DNA of 6,964 bases from DASZOC01 sp035550975 (GTDB lineage: Bacteria > Actinomycetota > CADDZG01 > WHSQ01): positions 1 through 6,964 of the forward strand of contig DASZOC010000017.1 of the NCBI GenBank assembly GCA_035550975.1. Reading direction: 5' to 3'. This document shows, in pieces, positions 6,071 through 6,964 of this stretch. Position numbers and translations under genes: made by a program. The first letter of the stretch is position 1. Each line of letters begins with the position of its first letter. Under the pieces are notes generated by a model, which saw only the letters and a program-made list of their open reading frames with translations, had not been told where the DNA came from and made no database searches.

Positions 6071-6159
6071 GGAGGCGTGCCCGAGCGGCCGAAGGGAGCG
6101 CACTGCTAATGCGTTAAGGGGTTTAAACCCCTTCCGGGGTTCAAATCCCCGCGCCTCCG
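6071..6159 (+). tRNA. tRNA-Ser (anticodon GCU)
   Basis: This is an 89-nt class II tRNA without an encoded CCA (CGG follows). The acceptor stem is GGAGGCG (6071-6077) with CGCCTCC (6152-6158), discriminator G 6159. The anticodon stem is GCGCA (6098-6102) with TGCGT (6110-6114), loop CTGCTAA, anticodon GCT at 6105-6107, which reads AGC and AGU serine codons. The long variable arm that marks serine tRNAs is the perfect palindrome AAGGGGTTTAAACCCCTT (6116-6133). The T arm is CGGGG (6135-6139), TTCAAAT, CCCCG (6147-6151). All stems pair; it is intact and divergent from the dehydrogenase gene. Confidence 0.97.
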
Positions 6160-6231
6160 CGGTTCGCCGCCCGACTTTCGCTGCTGCCGTGGCCGCCTGC
6201 CTGGCTGCGGCGACCCCCTGTGTCGACGAAA

Positions 6232-6253
6232 AGCGTTGAGAAAGCTCAACGCT
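6232..6253. terminator. 9-bp stem-loop downstream of the tRNA
   Basis: AGCGTTGAG (6232-6240) and CTCAACGCT (6245-6253) form a perfect 9-bp stem with the 4-nt loop AAAG, 73 nt after the tRNA. On the plus strand no T-run follows. Read on the minus strand the stem is followed by a short run of T (complement of AAAA at 6229-6232), which looks more like an intrinsic terminator in that direction. It may stop tRNA transcription without a U-tract. It also contains the TTG at 6236 that would be the start of the next frame. Confidence 0.45.
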
Positions 6254-6919
6254 CTGAGGGCCGAACGGGCCATTACGCCCAGAGCCGCTCTCCCGCACGA
6301 TGGTCCTAGCGGTCGCAAAGCAGTTGCGGCTAGTTCTGGGAGGAACGACAGGACGGCACCCGTGCTGGACCTTCCTTCCGACATGACCGTGGTCATCCGA
6401 GGCGTCGGCTCGCAGCAGGCGAGCAGGACGTTGTCGATGCTCCAGGCCGGCGGCACCACCGTCACCTACTCGGCCACCGCGGTCGATGCGGTGACGGGTG
6501 CCGCGGCGGTCACGTGCGACCCTGCATCTGGCTCGTCGTTCCCGATCGGCTCGACGACGGTGACGTGCGCTGGCACCGACCTGTCGGGCAACGTGGCTAC
6601 CGGGTCGTTCCTCGTGACGGTCGTGCAGGTTGGATCGGGAGGCGCGGGAGAGCTTCCCCCGACCGACGGCGACCCCGACGAGGTCGACAGTGACGACGAC
6701 GAGGTCCTCGGCGAGCAGATCCACCGCGGCTCGTCCGCAGGATCACCTACCGGCTCGACCCCCGCGGTCCTCGGGAGCACGATCGTGAGGTCCGGCCTGC
6801 TGCCGTTCACCGGCGCCGGCAGCCTCGCAACGTTCTTCCTGATCGGGCTCCTCTTGATCGCCGCTGGTCTGTGGATCGGTTTCGCCTTCAGGCGGCGGGC
6901 GACGAACCCGCTGGGATAG
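6236..6919 (+). CDS. HYR-domain, LPFTG-anchored surface protein, probably 5'-truncated
   Basis: This reading frame of up to 227 residues looks like the C-terminal part of a cell-surface protein. Residues about 41-131 form one HYR (hyalin-repeat, Ig-like) domain: TAPVLDLPSD at its start, VTYSATAVDAVTGAAAVTC in the middle, then GSSFPIGSTTVTC and SGNVATGSFLVTVV. A Gly/Pro and acidic linker (DGDPDEVDSDDDEV) follows, then LPFTG (189-193), a hydrophobic helix (about 197-217) and the basic tail RRR, the layout of a sortase-type anchor. The residues before the domain are not hydrophobic, so no signal peptide is seen, and the frame opens only at 6110, inside the tRNA. TTG 6236 lies in a stem-loop and has no good Shine-Dalgarno; GTG 6362 follows AGGA at 8 nt but would cut into the HYR domain. 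A truncated remnant is more likely than a complete gene; the domain calls themselves are firm. Confidence 0.6.
   Translation: MRKLNALRAERAITPRAALPHDGPSGRKAVAASSGRNDRTAPVLDLPSDMTVVIRGVGSQQASRTLSMLQAGGTTVTYSATAVDAVTGAAAVTCDPASGSSFPIGSTTVTCAGTDLSGNVATGSFLVTVVQVGSGGAGELPPTDGDPDEVDSDDDEVLGEQIHRGSSAGSPTGSTPAVLGSTIVRSGLLPFTGAGSLATFFLIGLLLIAAGLWIGFAFRRRATNPLG
6306..6333 (+). repeat. Bulged hairpin upstream of the HYR coding sequence
   Basis: CTAGC (6306-6310), a GGT bulge and CGCAA (6314-6318) pair with TTGCG (6324-6328) and GCTAG (6329-6333), around the 5-nt loop AGCAG: ten pairs in all. It is followed by GTTC (6333-6336) and GAAC (6343-6346), and by the Shine-Dalgarno-like GGGAGGA (6338-6344), after which no start codon comes at normal spacing. 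It may be a leader RNA element or simply chance in GC-rich DNA. Confidence 0.3.
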
Positions 6920-6927
6920 TCCTTTCC

Positions 6928-6959
6928 GGCCCCGGCGCCTCGCCCAGGGCGCCGGGGCC
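6928..6959 (+). terminator. Strong stem-loop terminator after the LPFTG frame
   Basis: GGCCCCGGCGCC (6928-6939) and GGCGCCGGGGCC (6948-6959) form a perfect 12-bp GC stem with an 8-nt loop, starting 9 nt after the TAG stop. No T-run is seen before the window ends 5 nt later. U-less strong hairpins of this kind are common in GC-rich actinobacteria and may act from both sides. Confidence 0.75.
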
Positions 6960-6964
6960 CCTCC

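Noticed and set aside
6162..6241. Alanine-rich reading RRPTFAAAVAACLAAATP in another frame, resembling a signal peptide for the HYR protein
   Set aside because: It has no usable start codon, begins inside the tRNA and would need a frameshift to join the HYR frame. Alanine-rich runs arise readily from GC-rich DNA.
6300..6346. c-di-GMP-I riboswitch suggested by GCAAAGC near surface-protein sequence
   Set aside because: The matching first half (GCAAACC and a GAAA-capped stem) is missing and the spacing is wrong.
6106..6465. Minus-strand frame across the tRNA, ending in RRGDLNPGRGLNPLTH
   Set aside because: This is a tRNA read in antisense, a frequent annotation artefact; the intact tRNA-Ser explains the sequence and the rest shows no protein family.
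5963..6724. 601-residue form of the minus-strand dehydrogenase frame
   Set aside because: The extra N-terminal part runs through the tRNA and antisense to the HYR sequence; a signal peptide right after GTG 5962 marks the true beginning.

Overview
The window looks like a piece of a chromosome from a GC-rich Gram-positive bacterium, most likely an actinobacterium (Actinomycetota). The grounds are the strongly G/C-biased third codon positions, GTG starts, a cold-shock protein of the short 67-residue type, an LPxTG-like surface anchor and a tRNA without an encoded CCA end. The exact lineage cannot be read from the sequence. No phage genes, transposases, CRISPR arrays or toxin/defence genes are visible.

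Layout, left to right. A cold-shock protein gene (24-227, minus) has a leader that can fold over its own ribosome-binding site. A divergent flavin reductase-family gene follows (495-1124, plus). It runs tail to tail into a NhaA Na+/H+ antiporter gene (1111-2325, minus), overlapping it by 14 bp. The roughly 300-bp divergent spacer upstream of nhaA carries two interlocking inverted repeats. Next come a YihY/BrkB-family membrane protein (2630-3448, plus) and a secreted sulfatase (3445-4911, plus) joined by an ATGA stop/start overlap, so they are probably one transcription unit. The sulfatase converges on a secreted PQQ-type glucose/sorbosone dehydrogenase-like protein (4919-5962, minus). Only 7 bp separate the two stop codons, and these stops sit in the two arms of one small inverted repeat. 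A tRNA-Ser(GCU) gene (6071-6159, plus) is followed by a structured stretch and a reading frame that encodes one HYR domain, an acidic linker and an LPFTG anchor with no signal peptide. A perfect 12-bp stem-loop closes the window.

The genes do not form one pathway. They look like ordinary housekeeping and accessory genes: RNA chaperone, redox enzyme, ion homeostasis, envelope protein and two exported enzymes. Every protein except the HYR/LPFTG one belongs to a recognised family and appears intact. The parts worth a second look are not protein families but RNA/DNA structures: the csp leader hairpin, the pseudoknot-like repeats upstream of nhaA, the shared stop-codon hairpin, and the apparently beheaded surface-protein gene next to the tRNA. 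All structures were found by eye; no folding energies or database searches were run.
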